20,236 nucleotides of DNA, taken from STF1-107 sp964457935. GTDB lineage: Bacteria; Bacillota; Clostridia; Christensenellales; UBA1242. The stretch is from positions 1 to 20,236 of the forward strand of contig CAYWFC010000016.1 of NCBI GenBank assembly GCA_964457935.1, read 5' to 3'. The first letter of the stretch is position 1, and every line of letters begins with the position of its first letter. The notes below the pieces were generated by a model. That model had not been told where the DNA came from. It was given only the letters and a program-made list of their open reading frames with translations, and ran no database searches. A program made the translations under genes and the position numbers. Positions 13,262-20,236 of this stretch are shown one piece after another.

Positions 13262-15298
13262 ATGAAGATATTATCCCCCGCTGGCAATCTCGATAGTCTA
13301 AAGACTGCCATATACAATGGCGCTGACGAAGTGTATCTCGGCATCAATGCTTTTAATGCGCGAAACAACATAGATAGTTTTGATTTATCTAGCCTAGAGC
13401 AGGCAGTAGACTTCGCTCACGTGTACGGCGTGAGAGTTTTTTTGGCGATCAATATTTTGTTCTCAGACGACGAATTGCAGTCAGCGCTGGATATGGTAGT
13501 AGACAGTCGCAATATTGGTGTGGACGCATTTATCATACAGGACTTGGGTCTGGCTGTGCTGGTGCATACGTGCTACCCCGACATAGAGATACATGCCAGC
13601 ACGCAGATGGGACTGCACAATCTCGAAGGGGCGCAGTTCGCGCATTCATTGGGTTTTAAGCGCATAGTACTGGCGAGAGAGACGCCTTTGGACGAGATAC
13701 GTCGCATCAAAGACAACGTGGACATAGAGGTCGAATACTTCGCTCAAGGCGCGCTATGTGTGTCGTTCTCGGGTAATTGCTACATGAGTTCTTATCTGTG
13801 TGACGCTAGTGGCAATCGTGGCAAGTGCAAGCAACTGTGCCGTTTGCCTTATACGCTGTGCAAAGGTGACAAATCGCTCAAAACTGGATATCTGCTATCA
13901 GCCAAGGATTTCTGTATGATAGATAGACTAGCAGACCTAGAGCGCGCAGGTGTGGATTCATTGAAGATAGAAGGTCGCGCTAGACGTCCGGCATATGTGG
14001 GGCTGGTCACCAGAGAATACCGCCGAGCGCTAGACGGGGACAAATATGACCTTGACAATCTAGCCCTGGCATTCAATCGCCAATACACTGCAGGCTATCT
14101 CGACGGCAATGGCGACATCATATCCCCATACCCTAGTCATGTAGGCATAAAGATAGGCACTGTAGCGAAATGTACAAAAGGCAAAAGATTTAATGAGATA
14201 TTCATCCAATCTGACCGCCCTCTGAACGAAAAATCTACTTTCAAATTCTTTGACCGCGAGCGTGAAGTCGCCACTATCACAGCGTACGACCTCTCACTCG
14301 TGCGCGGGCTATACAGAGTGACTACTACCCAGTCAGTGCATGCTGGCTGTGATGTACGCCTTATATTGGACAATGCTGTAGAGAGTGATGTACTCAGTGT
14401 GAAAAAGAGAGTGAATATAGACATACATATCACCGCTGTCGCAGGCGAAAATATCCGCGCTAGTATTCCGTCAAAAAATATTACAGTATTGGGTGATATA
14501 TTGACACCTGCACAGACATCACCGCTGACAGAAAATGAAATAATTAATAATTTTAATAAAAATGAATATTTTATTCCTAATATTAATTGCAAAATAAATA
14601 ATGCATTTTTGCCGAAACAAAAATTAAATAATTTCCGTCGCGCCGTATACGAAAAACTACTAGAAACACTGGTAAATCCGTACAAAAATAAATATGAAAA
14701 AATAAATATAAATAATATTATTTTCACTAATATTAATGGCAAAAAAATAAAATTAAATATAAAAAATAATAAATTTTCAGATTTTGCAATAATAAATAAT
14801 ATTACAGATAAATTGTTTGCAAAAAATATTATTTTCTCACCAGATATTTATGACAAAAATATTATTAAAAAATTCATATCCATATGCCGAGAGAAAAACT
14901 GCACGCCATATCTCGACACACCTATCTTCGCCACGCGTCAGGACATAGATGTGCTCAGAGATATAGTCGCCGACACTCACATATGCGTGGTCGCGAATAA
15001 TTATTACGCACTGGGTCTAGGTGACTACATAGTAGGCGGTGGGCTGAATGTATACAATACAGTATCTGCCACATATCTCGATGCACCTCTCATCACTGCA
15101 GAGTGTGACATAGGCGCGCGCATAGATATGCCGTATATGACACTGAGACATTGCCCTATACGCTCTCACCTGCACTGCGACTGCGCGCATTGCCAGTATG
15201 CAGATGATTATTATTATCGTATGGATGACGGCACTAGGCTAAAACTCTCGCGTCGCAAAATGTCATCGTGCACATTTTATCTGACCAAAATGCGATAA
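13262..15298 (+). CDS. U32 family peptidase / putative RNA hydroxylase
   Basis: The 678-aa product begins MKILSPAGNLDSLKTAI, the usual start of the family. It carries the complete U32 signature at residues 158-176 (E-x-F, then G-A-L-C, then G-x-C, ending in S) and further conserved cysteines C189 and C193. A C-terminal Cys cluster (HCPIRSHLHCDCAHC) follows. Length and layout match the long RlhA/YhbU-type members with the DUF3656 middle region. U32 proteins have been called collagenase-like proteases, but several characterised ones hydroxylate tRNA or 23S rRNA through a cysteine-bound cluster; which applies here is open. The middle (about residues 420-540) is encoded by DNA of only about 19% GC. 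The start at ATG 13262 (or 13259) fits the family; a TTG at 13244 with GGAG 4 nt upstream would add six odd residues. Confidence 0.92.
   Translation: MKILSPAGNLDSLKTAIYNGADEVYLGINAFNARNNIDSFDLSSLEQAVDFAHVYGVRVFLAINILFSDDELQSALDMVVDSRNIGVDAFIIQDLGLAVLVHTCYPDIEIHASTQMGLHNLEGAQFAHSLGFKRIVLARETPLDEIRRIKDNVDIEVEYFAQGALCVSFSGNCYMSSYLCDASGNRGKCKQLCRLPYTLCKGDKSLKTGYLLSAKDFCMIDRLADLERAGVDSLKIEGRARRPAYVGLVTREYRRALDGDKYDLDNLALAFNRQYTAGYLDGNGDIISPYPSHVGIKIGTVAKCTKGKRFNEIFIQSDRPLNEKSTFKFFDREREVATITAYDLSLVRGLYRVTTTQSVHAGCDVRLILDNAVESDVLSVKKRVNIDIHITAVAGENIRASIPSKNITVLGDILTPAQTSPLTENEIINNFNKNEYFIPNINCKINNAFLPKQKLNNFRRAVYEKLLETLVNPYKNKYEKININNIIFTNINGKKIKLNIKNNKFSDFAIINNITDKLFAKNIIFSPDIYDKNIIKKFISICREKNCTPYLDTPIFATRQDIDVLRDIVADTHICVVANNYYALGLGDYIVGGGLNVYNTVSATYLDAPLITAECDIGARIDMPYMTLRHCPIRSHLHCDCAHCQYADDYYYRMDDGTRLKLSRRKMSSCTFYLTKMR
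14521..14880 (+). other. AT-rich segment inside the U32 gene
   Basis: By hand count 67 of 360 bases are G or C (about 19%), against 30/60 at 13681-13740 and 29/60 at 14941-15000 in the same gene. The encoded protein is rich in Asn, Ile and Lys but keeps family-like pieces such as LPKQKLNNFRRAVYEKL, and the reading frame is intact. Confidence 0.85.
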
Positions 15299-15302
15299 AC
15301 AT

Positions 15303-15331
15303 TTTACAAATCTCACTCAATAGAGTAAAAT
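15303..15331 (+). promoter_or_regulatory. Promoter of the methionine gamma-lyase-family gene
   Basis: -35 TTTACA (15303-15308), a 17-nt spacer and -10 TAAAAT (15326-15331), beginning 5 bp after the U32 stop codon. The start is predicted near 15338, so the transcript would begin almost at its AGGAG (15339-15343). Confidence 0.75.
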
Positions 15332-15348
15332 ACACTTTAGGAGAAATT

Positions 15349-16608
15349 ATGAAGAAATATTTTGATATAGACGACACATTACTAGCACTCGCAGACGAAG
15401 TGGAACGCGAATGTGCTGACATATTTAGGCATTATGAGCAAAATGCGCTCTTATGTAGCGCCAAAGTGCTAAAGGCCTTTCAAGACAACAAACTCACATC
15501 CACAGACTTCAACGAAATCACCGGATACGGCTATTACGACGCCGGCAGAGACAAACTGGAGAAGATTTACGCCGACATATTCGGTGCAGAAGATGCACTG
15601 GTGCGCCCGCACATACTGAGTGGCACGCATGCGCTCAGTCTGACTTTTTCTGGACTACTGAAGCATGGCGACACATTCGTGTCTATCTCAGGCGAGCCAT
15701 ATGATTCGCTAAAGAGCATCATTGGGCTGACTGGTGACAGCAGGAATTCTCTACTCGCCAATGGCATACATTACGAGCAAATCGAACTAGTGGACGATGA
15801 TTTCGACATAGACGCCATAGTGAAGCGTCTGCGCCAGTCCCCTGTCAAGCTAGTCGAGATACAGCGTTCGCGCGGGTACTCGCACAGGAAAAGTCTGACC
15901 ATAGACAAGATAGCCCGAGTATGCCAAGCCATCAAATCTGCTGACCCGAATGTCATCATTATGGTGGATAATTGCTACGGCGATTTCGTCGAGGACAGAG
16001 AACCTACCGAAGTAGGCGCAGACGTCATAGTGGGGTCTCTGATGAAAAATCTCGGTGGCGGTCTGACACGCACTGGCGGATACATCGTGGGCAAAAAGGA
16101 TTTAATCCTAGACATAGCCGAGCGCTACTCTGCCCCATGCATAGGCAAAGACATCGGTGCCAATCTCAATCAAAACCTACTGATGTACAAAGGCTTGCAC
16201 CAAGCACCTAGCGTGGTGTGCTCTAGCCTAAAGACTATGACATTCGCTAGCCGACTGCTAGAGAAATTGCATTTCGATGTGGACCCTAGATACGACGAGA
16301 TCAGGACTGACATAGTGCAGACTATCAATCTCGGCACTAGGGACAATCTCATCAATTTCTGTCGTGGCATACAGAAAAGTTCTGCCGTAGACAGTTTCGT
16401 CACGCCAGTACCGGGTGCTACTCCCGGCTATCCGCACGAGGAAATAATGGCTAGTGGGAGCTTCACGCAGGGGTCTACCATAGAGCTCAGCTGTGACGGA
16501 CCGTTGGTCGAGCCATACACCGCGTACATGCAGGGTGGTCTCACGTACGAATACGGCAAAATAGGCATATTGATAGCGGTCAATGCCATATTGAACGGCA
16601 AATACTAA
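15349..16608 (+). CDS. Methionine gamma-lyase family protein (PLP-dependent, YnbB/aluminium-resistance type)
   Basis: The 419-aa product is a fold-type I PLP enzyme of the Met_gamma_lyase (PF06838-type) family. It shows GTHALSL near residue 93, the PLP-ring aspartate in MVDNCYGDF (D207), and the Schiff-base lysine in GSLMKNLGGG (K233), followed by TRTGGYIVG. The C-terminal GSFTQGSTIELSCDGP motif is also typical. Family names (aluminium resistance, methionine gamma-lyase) come from weak evidence, so the real substrate is unknown; cysteine or methionine C-S chemistry is plausible. AGGAG lies 5 nt before ATG 15349. It follows the U32 gene by 50 bp and has its own promoter. No strong terminator follows, so transcription may run into the SRP RNA unit. 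Confidence 0.92.
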   Translation: MKKYFDIDDTLLALADEVERECADIFRHYEQNALLCSAKVLKAFQDNKLTSTDFNEITGYGYYDAGRDKLEKIYADIFGAEDALVRPHILSGTHALSLTFSGLLKHGDTFVSISGEPYDSLKSIIGLTGDSRNSLLANGIHYEQIELVDDDFDIDAIVKRLRQSPVKLVEIQRSRGYSHRKSLTIDKIARVCQAIKSADPNVIIMVDNCYGDFVEDREPTEVGADVIVGSLMKNLGGGLTRTGGYIVGKKDLILDIAERYSAPCIGKDIGANLNQNLLMYKGLHQAPSVVCSSLKTMTFASRLLEKLHFDVDPRYDEIRTDIVQTINLGTRDNLINFCRGIQKSSAVDSFVTPVPGATPGYPHEEIMASGSFTQGSTIELSCDGPLVEPYTAYMQGGLTYEYGKIGILIAVNAILNGKY

Positions 16609-16636
16609 AATTTTGGCGCAAATTATCCAAAAATAC

Positions 16637-16665
16637 TTGATATTTTCGCACGTTTGGCATATAAT
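16637..16665 (+). promoter_or_regulatory. Promoter of the SRP RNA gene
   Basis: -35 TTGATA (16637-16642), a 17-nt spacer and consensus -10 TATAAT (16660-16665). The predicted start at 16672 coincides with the first base of the RNA's closing helix. Confidence 0.88.
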
Positions 16666-16671
16666 ACTATC

Positions 16672-16941
16672 AGATGTACTAGGCGGGGAGTTAGCAGTGC
16701 CCTGCACCAGCAATCTGCTACAGCTGGGCCGATGGGCTATGCGGGTACGATTAGTTTGTGTTTGAGTACTGGTGATTTGTGATGAAATCAAGGTCTTGTC
16801 CAATATTACCTCACGAACCATGTCAGAGTAGGAATACAGCAGCATTAAGTGAGTCCTAATATGTGCGACGAGGTGGCTTTGGTGGAGCATCTCATCAGTA
16901 TGCCAGCAGGTTGACGTATTCAAAATAGCACTCGTGCATCT
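16672..16941 (+). ncRNA. ffs: Signal recognition particle RNA, Bacillus-type large form (scRNA)
   Basis: The RNA component of the signal recognition particle, which binds Ffh and targets membrane and secreted proteins co-translationally. The 5' Alu domain reads CTAGGCGGGGAG...GCAGTGCCCTGCACC...GCAATCTGCTACAGC, close to B. subtilis scRNA as I remember it. Domain IV is at 16811-16854: ACCATGTCAG, a GGAA tetraloop (16831-16834), then CAGCAGCATTAAGT. The ends AGATGTAC (16672-16679) and GTGCATCT (16934-16941) pair over 8 bp and define the boundaries, giving 270 nt, about the size of the Bacillus RNA. It has its own promoter and terminator. The apical stem is GTA/TAC instead of the usual TCC/GGA, and the base after CAG is A instead of G. 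Confidence 0.93.
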
Positions 16942-16949
16942 AACCATAT

Positions 16950-16977
16950 GACACATCACGCGATGTGTCTTTTTATT
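16950..16977 (+). terminator. Terminator of the SRP RNA
   Basis: Arms GACACATC (16950-16957) and GATGTGTC (16962-16969) enclose an ACGC loop and are followed by TTTTTATTTT. It starts 8 bp after the RNA's closing helix. Confidence 0.92.
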
Positions 16978-17021
16978 TTGGCGTGATTTGCATATAATAA
17001 TGATAATAGTCAAATATTTGT

Positions 17022-17050
17022 TTGAAAAATGTTTTATTATGTGATATTAT
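17022..17050 (+). promoter_or_regulatory. Promoter of the P-type ATPase gene
   Basis: -35 TTGAAA (17022-17027), a 17-nt spacer and extended -10 TGATATTAT (core 17045-17050). The start is predicted near 17057, leaving a leader of about 14 nt with GAGG at 17061-17064. Confidence 0.82.
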
Positions 17051-17070
17051 TTTAATATACGAGGTTATAT

Positions 17071-19491
17071 ATGGCAAAAAATATTAAACAAAAGAATAAA
17101 AACGAGAACTTGACCGCCGACAATATGCACATTGACGACGAAGTAGACACCGCAGTACAGCATACTGTCAGAGGTCAGGATGTGGTCAGATTTTCTCCAA
17201 AAGCATCCGAGGGCTTGACCTATGCCCAAGTAGAGTCACGCGTGGCGCAAAATCTGACTAATACATCGCATACCAAGACTACCAAATCCACTACCAAGAT
17301 ATTGATGAACAATATCTTCACATTCTTTAACTTCATCTGCGTGGCGGTGTTCGTTAGTTTGTTGCTGGTAGGCGCGTACGAAGATTGTAGTTTCATGGTG
17401 GTGGTGACACTGAATACTGTCATCGGCATTATCCAAGAGATCAAAGCCAAAAAGACTATAGAGAAACTCACTCTCACCAATTCTAATTTCACCAAAGTCA
17501 TACGTGAAGGCGAGCAAGTCGAGATATACAAGAACGAAGTAGTCCTAGACGACATATTGTGCCTGTCCACAGGTATGCAGATAGCGACAGACAGCGTGGT
17601 GGTAGACGGTCAGATCGAAGTGAACGAGTCACTGCTGACTGGCGAGAGCCTGCCTATCAAGAAGTCCAAAGGCGACAGCCTGCTCGCTGGTAGTTTCGTG
17701 TCATCTGGCACGTGCTTTGCCCGCGTGGATAAGGTCGGCAATGACAATTACATCGAGAAATTGACCGCCAAAGCGAAGAAATACTCTCAGCCAAAGAGCG
17801 AACTCATGATGTCGCTAAAATACATCATCCGACTGATAGGCGTCATCATCATACCGCTCGCGATATTGATGTTTTATAATAACAAATCATTCTTTGGTGG
17901 CGATATATACAAGACAGTGACCAAGACCGCAGGTAGCATCATAGGCATGATACCAGCGGGGATGTTCTTGCTCACGTCTATCGCTCTCGCTGTGGGCGTC
18001 ATCCGCCTGTCGAAGAGACGCACACTGGTCCAAGAACTCTACTGCATAGAGATGCTGGCGCGCGCCAACGTGCTGTGCCTAGACAAGACTGGCACTCTGA
18101 CCGACGGCTCTATGAAAGTCAAAGAATTGATAGTTTTCGACGAAAAGAAACAGTCAGATATATCCAAAATCATCGCCAGCATAGTGAATGCTTTCCACGA
18201 GAACAATCACACCGCCCAGGCATTGAAGGCATATTTCGGGTCAAAGTCCTACTACTCTGCCGAGAAATCAGTACCATTCTCGTCAGAGCGCAAATACATG
18301 GGCTGTAGGTTCAAGGCTGGCGCATACAAAATCGGCGCATACGAATACGTCTGCAAGCCCGACGCGAAGATTACACGCCTAGCCAATACTTACGCCGAGC
18401 AAGGCTTGAGAGTGCTGGCATTGGTCAAGGCGGACAAAGATGTCTCCACCGACAAAGGCGAGACACTAGCCCTAGTGCTATTAGAGGACAATATCCGCAA
18501 AGACGCCCCTCAGACTATCCAGTGGTTCAAGGACAATAACGTCGACATCAAGGTCATCTCTGGTGACAATCCAGTCACAGTGAGCGAAGTCGCCCGTCGC
18601 GTAGGCATAGAGCATTACGACAAGTACATCAGCCTGCAAGGCATGAATAAGCAAGAAGTGATGCGCGTGGCTAACGAATACACCATATTCGGTCGCGTCA
18701 GCCCTGAGCAAAAGGCCATATTGGTCAAAGCCCTAAAAGCCAAAGGCAAGACTGTCGCTATGACCGGCGACGGCGTCAACGACATCCTCGCGCTCAAAGA
18801 AGCCGATTGCTCCATCGCCATAGCAGCAGGTAGCGACGCCGCTAGGAGCGTGTCACACTTGGTGCTATTGGATAGCAATTTCAGCAGTATGCCACACGTG
18901 GTCGCCGAAGGTAGACGCGTAGTCAATAATATACAGAAATCATCCAGCCTGTTCCTTATGAAGACTATATTCACTATTATGATATCTATATTCTGTATTA
19001 TATTTAACAAAAACTACCCATTCTCCCCTATCCAATTTATGCTACTCGAGAGTTTCGTCATAGGCTTGCCGTCGTTCTTCTTGGCGCTCCAGCCGAATAC
19101 CAATATCATCCAAGGCAAATTTATCGCCAATATCCTAAAGAACGCATTCCCAGCCGGCCTAGTACTGGTGCTAAATATGATAGCCATGTACATCTATCGC
19201 GACGCCCGCGGTATCTCGACCGAAGCCATGGTCACTATGGGCTCGCTCGCTATCACTAGCGTGGGCTTGATAGTATTGTATATCATCTGCAAGCCTTATA
19301 ATTGGCAAAAAGTCGTCCTGCTGGGTAGTATGATCATACTGTGCGTGCTCTGCGTCACTATCCTGCCGTCATTCTTCGGCTACGTCCCTCTCACATTGGA
19401 GAACAAACTCTTCACCATGGTGACAGTCATGCTCTCCTACCCTATCTACAATGCCATCAACCGCGCCCTGGGCTATATCCGCATAGAATGA
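17071..19491 (+). CDS. Cation-translocating P-type ATPase (CtpE-like)
   Basis: The 806-aa protein has all catalytic elements of a P-type pump: actuator loop LLTGESLPIKK (TGES 190-193), phosphorylation motif DKTGT with D338, nucleotide-domain segment PFSSERKYM (402-410), and hinge TGDGVND (565-571). About ten membrane helices are expected; the M4 segment reads GMIPAGMFLL (292-301), with IPAG where Ca2+ pumps typically have PEGL. The stretch VQELYCIEMLARANVLCLDKTG resembles mycobacterial CtpE, a Ca2+ uptake ATPase, so Ca2+ or another divalent cation is likely, but the ion is not certain. The N-terminus is Lys/Asn-rich and has no heavy-metal-binding domain. GAGG precedes ATG 17071. The last bases and stop codon are repeated downstream (19460-19543). 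A bidirectional terminator lies at 19621. Confidence 0.94.
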   Translation: MAKNIKQKNKNENLTADNMHIDDEVDTAVQHTVRGQDVVRFSPKASEGLTYAQVESRVAQNLTNTSHTKTTKSTTKILMNNIFTFFNFICVAVFVSLLLVGAYEDCSFMVVVTLNTVIGIIQEIKAKKTIEKLTLTNSNFTKVIREGEQVEIYKNEVVLDDILCLSTGMQIATDSVVVDGQIEVNESLLTGESLPIKKSKGDSLLAGSFVSSGTCFARVDKVGNDNYIEKLTAKAKKYSQPKSELMMSLKYIIRLIGVIIIPLAILMFYNNKSFFGGDIYKTVTKTAGSIIGMIPAGMFLLTSIALAVGVIRLSKRRTLVQELYCIEMLARANVLCLDKTGTLTDGSMKVKELIVFDEKKQSDISKIIASIVNAFHENNHTAQALKAYFGSKSYYSAEKSVPFSSERKYMGCRFKAGAYKIGAYEYVCKPDAKITRLANTYAEQGLRVLALVKADKDVSTDKGETLALVLLEDNIRKDAPQTIQWFKDNNVDIKVISGDNPVTVSEVARRVGIEHYDKYISLQGMNKQEVMRVANEYTIFGRVSPEQKAILVKALKAKGKTVAMTGDGVNDILALKEADCSIAIAAGSDAARSVSHLVLLDSNFSSMPHVVAEGRRVVNNIQKSSSLFLMKTIFTIMISIFCIIFNKNYPFSPIQFMLLESFVIGLPSFFLALQPNTNIIQGKFIANILKNAFPAGLVLVLNMIAMYIYRDARGISTEAMVTMGSLAITSVGLIVLYIICKPYNWQKVVLLGSMIILCVLCVTILPSFFGYVPLTLENKLFTMVTVMLSYPIYNAINRALGYIRIE

Positions 19492-19543
19492 CCGCGCCCT
19501 AGACAGAATGACCAAGCCCTAGGCTATATCCGCACAGAACGAC
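19460..19543 (+). repeat. Three degenerate tandem copies of the P-type ATPase gene 3' end
   Basis: Copy A (19460-19490, inside the gene) starts ACCGCGCCCTGGGCTATATC. Copy B (19491-19510) keeps ACCGCGCCCT and AGAATG but lacks about 11 central bases. Copy C (19511-19543) restores the full-length unit with a few changes (ACCAAGCCCTAGGCTATATC...). The stop codon TGA spans the A/B junction, so copies B and C are untranslated. Confidence 0.88.
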
Positions 19544-19620
19544 ACAAAAAATAACTGCTGTCAAAAAAATATATTTGCTTTTTTATATCAATTTCTAATT
19601 TTTTCGCCACTATATCGCAC
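19492..19620. other. Gap after the P-type ATPase gene
   Basis: It holds the two non-coding repeat copies (to 19543) and then an AT-rich run with no open frame or strong hairpin before the terminator at 19621. Confidence 0.6.
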
Positions 19621-19655
19621 AAAAAAGACTAAACATCTTAGGTTTAGTCTTTTTT
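19621..19655. terminator. Bidirectional terminator between convergent units
   Basis: A perfect 14-bp stem (19621-19634 with 19642-19655) begins with AAAAAA and ends with TTTTTT around a 7-nt loop, so it has a U-run in both directions. It serves the P-type ATPase gene on the plus strand and the DUF11 unit on the minus strand. Confidence 0.9.
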
Positions 19656-19669
19656 GCTAGCATTTCGGC

Positions 19670-19888
19670 TCATCTGCAACGTTTAGGAGTGCGTCTGCAG
19701 GTGCGGTGTCTCAGGGTCTGGCAGTCTGTAGGCTCTACGAAATGAGCCAAGTCACTGCCCTGCGCCCGAGATTTCGTCGTGGGCGGAGTGCTCACGCATC
19801 GTACGCAAATACTCGCTGACGCATAGACATATGACGCGCCCTTGCTCTTGCTAGTCACAGATGAGTTAAAATACAATAATTTATCCAT
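19670..19888 (-). CDS. Doubtful small frame or structured RNA, 72 codons
   Basis: An ATG two bases after the stop codon of the DUF11 gene opens 72 codons that end 14 bp before the terminator, so the frame fills the available space exactly. Against it: no ribosome binding site, no recognisable family, a Cys/Arg/Thr-rich tail, and local GC of 58-62% (35/60 at 19681-19740, 37/60 at 19741-19800) that is higher than real genes in the window. Inverted repeats such as GGCTCAT (19667-19673) with ATGAGCC (19742-19748) suggest instead a structured RNA or 3' UTR. Confidence 0.25.
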   Translation of the reverse strand: MDKLLYFNSSVTSKSKGASYVYASASICVRCVSTPPTTKSRAQGSDLAHFVEPTDCQTLRHRTCRRTPKRCR

Positions 19889-19890
19889 AA

Positions 19891-20236
19891 TTAATCACGA
19901 TTAACAGTTACTTCGAACACTATAGTCGTAGTCGCGTTTGGTGCCAGATTTGGCAGATTGATGCCGTCGCTAGGGTTAGCGCCAGTCTGTACACTGCCGT
20001 CTATGGTCAGGCTGTCTTCCACGAAGGTGGTACTGTCAGGTATATTGTCTGTAAATACCAAATCTGAGTTTTCGTATGTGCCTTCGTTCTTTATCACGTT
20101 GGTGAATGTGATCTTGTCTCCTGCGGTGACTACTGCTGGTGATGCGGATTTTTCTATCACGATAGTATTGGCTCTGATAGCGATATCCAAGTCATTACTA
20201 TTAGCGGTAAATTCCAGATTTTCTGCTTTGAAATCC
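19891..20236 (-). CDS. DUF11 / conserved-repeat-domain protein, C-terminal part
   Basis: The reading frame is open to the right edge of the window, so only the last 114 residues are seen; the true start lies outside. An internal TTG at 20190 is not a start. The visible part is one complete DUF11/B_ant_repeat immunoglobulin-like unit: IVIEKSASPAVVTAGDKITF, then VIKNEGTYENSDLVFTDNIP, DSTTFVEDSLTIDG and a closing INLPNLAPNATTTIVFEVTV. The end closely parallels the C-terminus of the protein at 6034-6798 (ADPSAGIALADLAPGDSIDVTF), so the two are paralogues. There is no anchor or sorting motif at the C-terminus. Function unknown. Confidence 0.88.
   Translation of the reverse strand, partial: DFKAENLEFTANSNDLDIAIRANTIVIEKSASPAVVTAGDKITFTNVIKNEGTYENSDLVFTDNIPDSTTFVEDSLTIDGSVQTGANPSDGINLPNLAPNATTTIVFEVTVNRD

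Noticed and set aside
14137..14742. Minus-strand frame of 201 codons inside the U32 gene
   Set aside because: It is a by-product of the AT-rich segment, giving hydrophobic Phe/Ile/Leu runs, while the plus strand has clear U32 motifs.
16258..17013. Long minus-strand open frame (251 codons)
   Set aside because: It runs antisense through the end of the PLP-enzyme gene and the whole SRP RNA, has no ribosome binding site and encodes no recognisable protein.

Overview
The window reads as part of an anaerobic, low-to-mid GC Bacillota (Clostridia-like) chromosome. Supporting signs are a full class III (anaerobic, oxygen-sensitive) ribonucleotide reductase pair nrdD-nrdG, a 270-nt Bacillus-type large SRP RNA with an Alu domain, near-consensus sigma-A promoters with 16-18 bp spacers (often extended -10), strong Rho-independent terminators, short mRNA leaders and AGGAG-type ribosome binding sites. 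UAA, UAG and UGA all act as stops. I cannot name a genus. No tRNA, rRNA, CRISPR, prophage or transposase is visible.

Layout from left to right. 1-63: last codons of an upstream plus-strand gene and its terminator. 292-702 (+): orphan 136-aa protein with its own promoter, ending at a bidirectional terminator. 836-4583 (-): a three-gene operon of MarR regulator, fused ABC ATPase/FtsX permease (888 aa) and nitroreductase-like protein. Its promoter has a palindromic operator on the transcription start, so it looks like a self-repressed, inducible export/redox module. 4768-5919 (-): unrecognised 383-aa protein with a C-terminal domain that may be ADP-ribosyltransferase-like. 6034-6798 (-): DUF11-repeat protein without signal peptide. 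6942-10316 (-): operon of membrane-anchored XRE regulator, nrdD and nrdG, closed by a duplicated terminator. 10474-12300 (-): M16 peptidase plus a small unknown protein, closed by two terminators. 12387-13157 (-): PnuC-type vitamin transporter. 13262-15298 (+): U32 peptidase/RNA-hydroxylase-family protein, divergent from pnuC. 15349-16608 (+): PLP-dependent methionine gamma-lyase-family protein. 16672-16941 (+): SRP RNA. 17071-19491 (+): CtpE-like P-type cation ATPase. 19891-20236 (-): C-terminal part of a second DUF11 protein, followed by a GC-rich stretch of uncertain nature.

The most unusual features are: (i) a roughly 360-bp segment of about 19% GC inside the otherwise ~48-50% GC U32 gene; (ii) two promoters (xre and U32) whose predicted start points fall on the AUG, suggesting leaderless mRNAs; (iii) two genes (nrdG and the P-type ATPase) whose 3' ends, including the stop codon, are tandemly duplicated; (iv) a 26-bp dyad centred between the divergent pnuC and U32 promoters; (v) a changed apical loop in the SRP RNA; (vi) a 58-62% GC, possibly structured stretch after the second DUF11 gene. 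I found no clear multi-gene defence or other new system; the best candidate for new protein biology is the 383-aa protein at 4768-5919.
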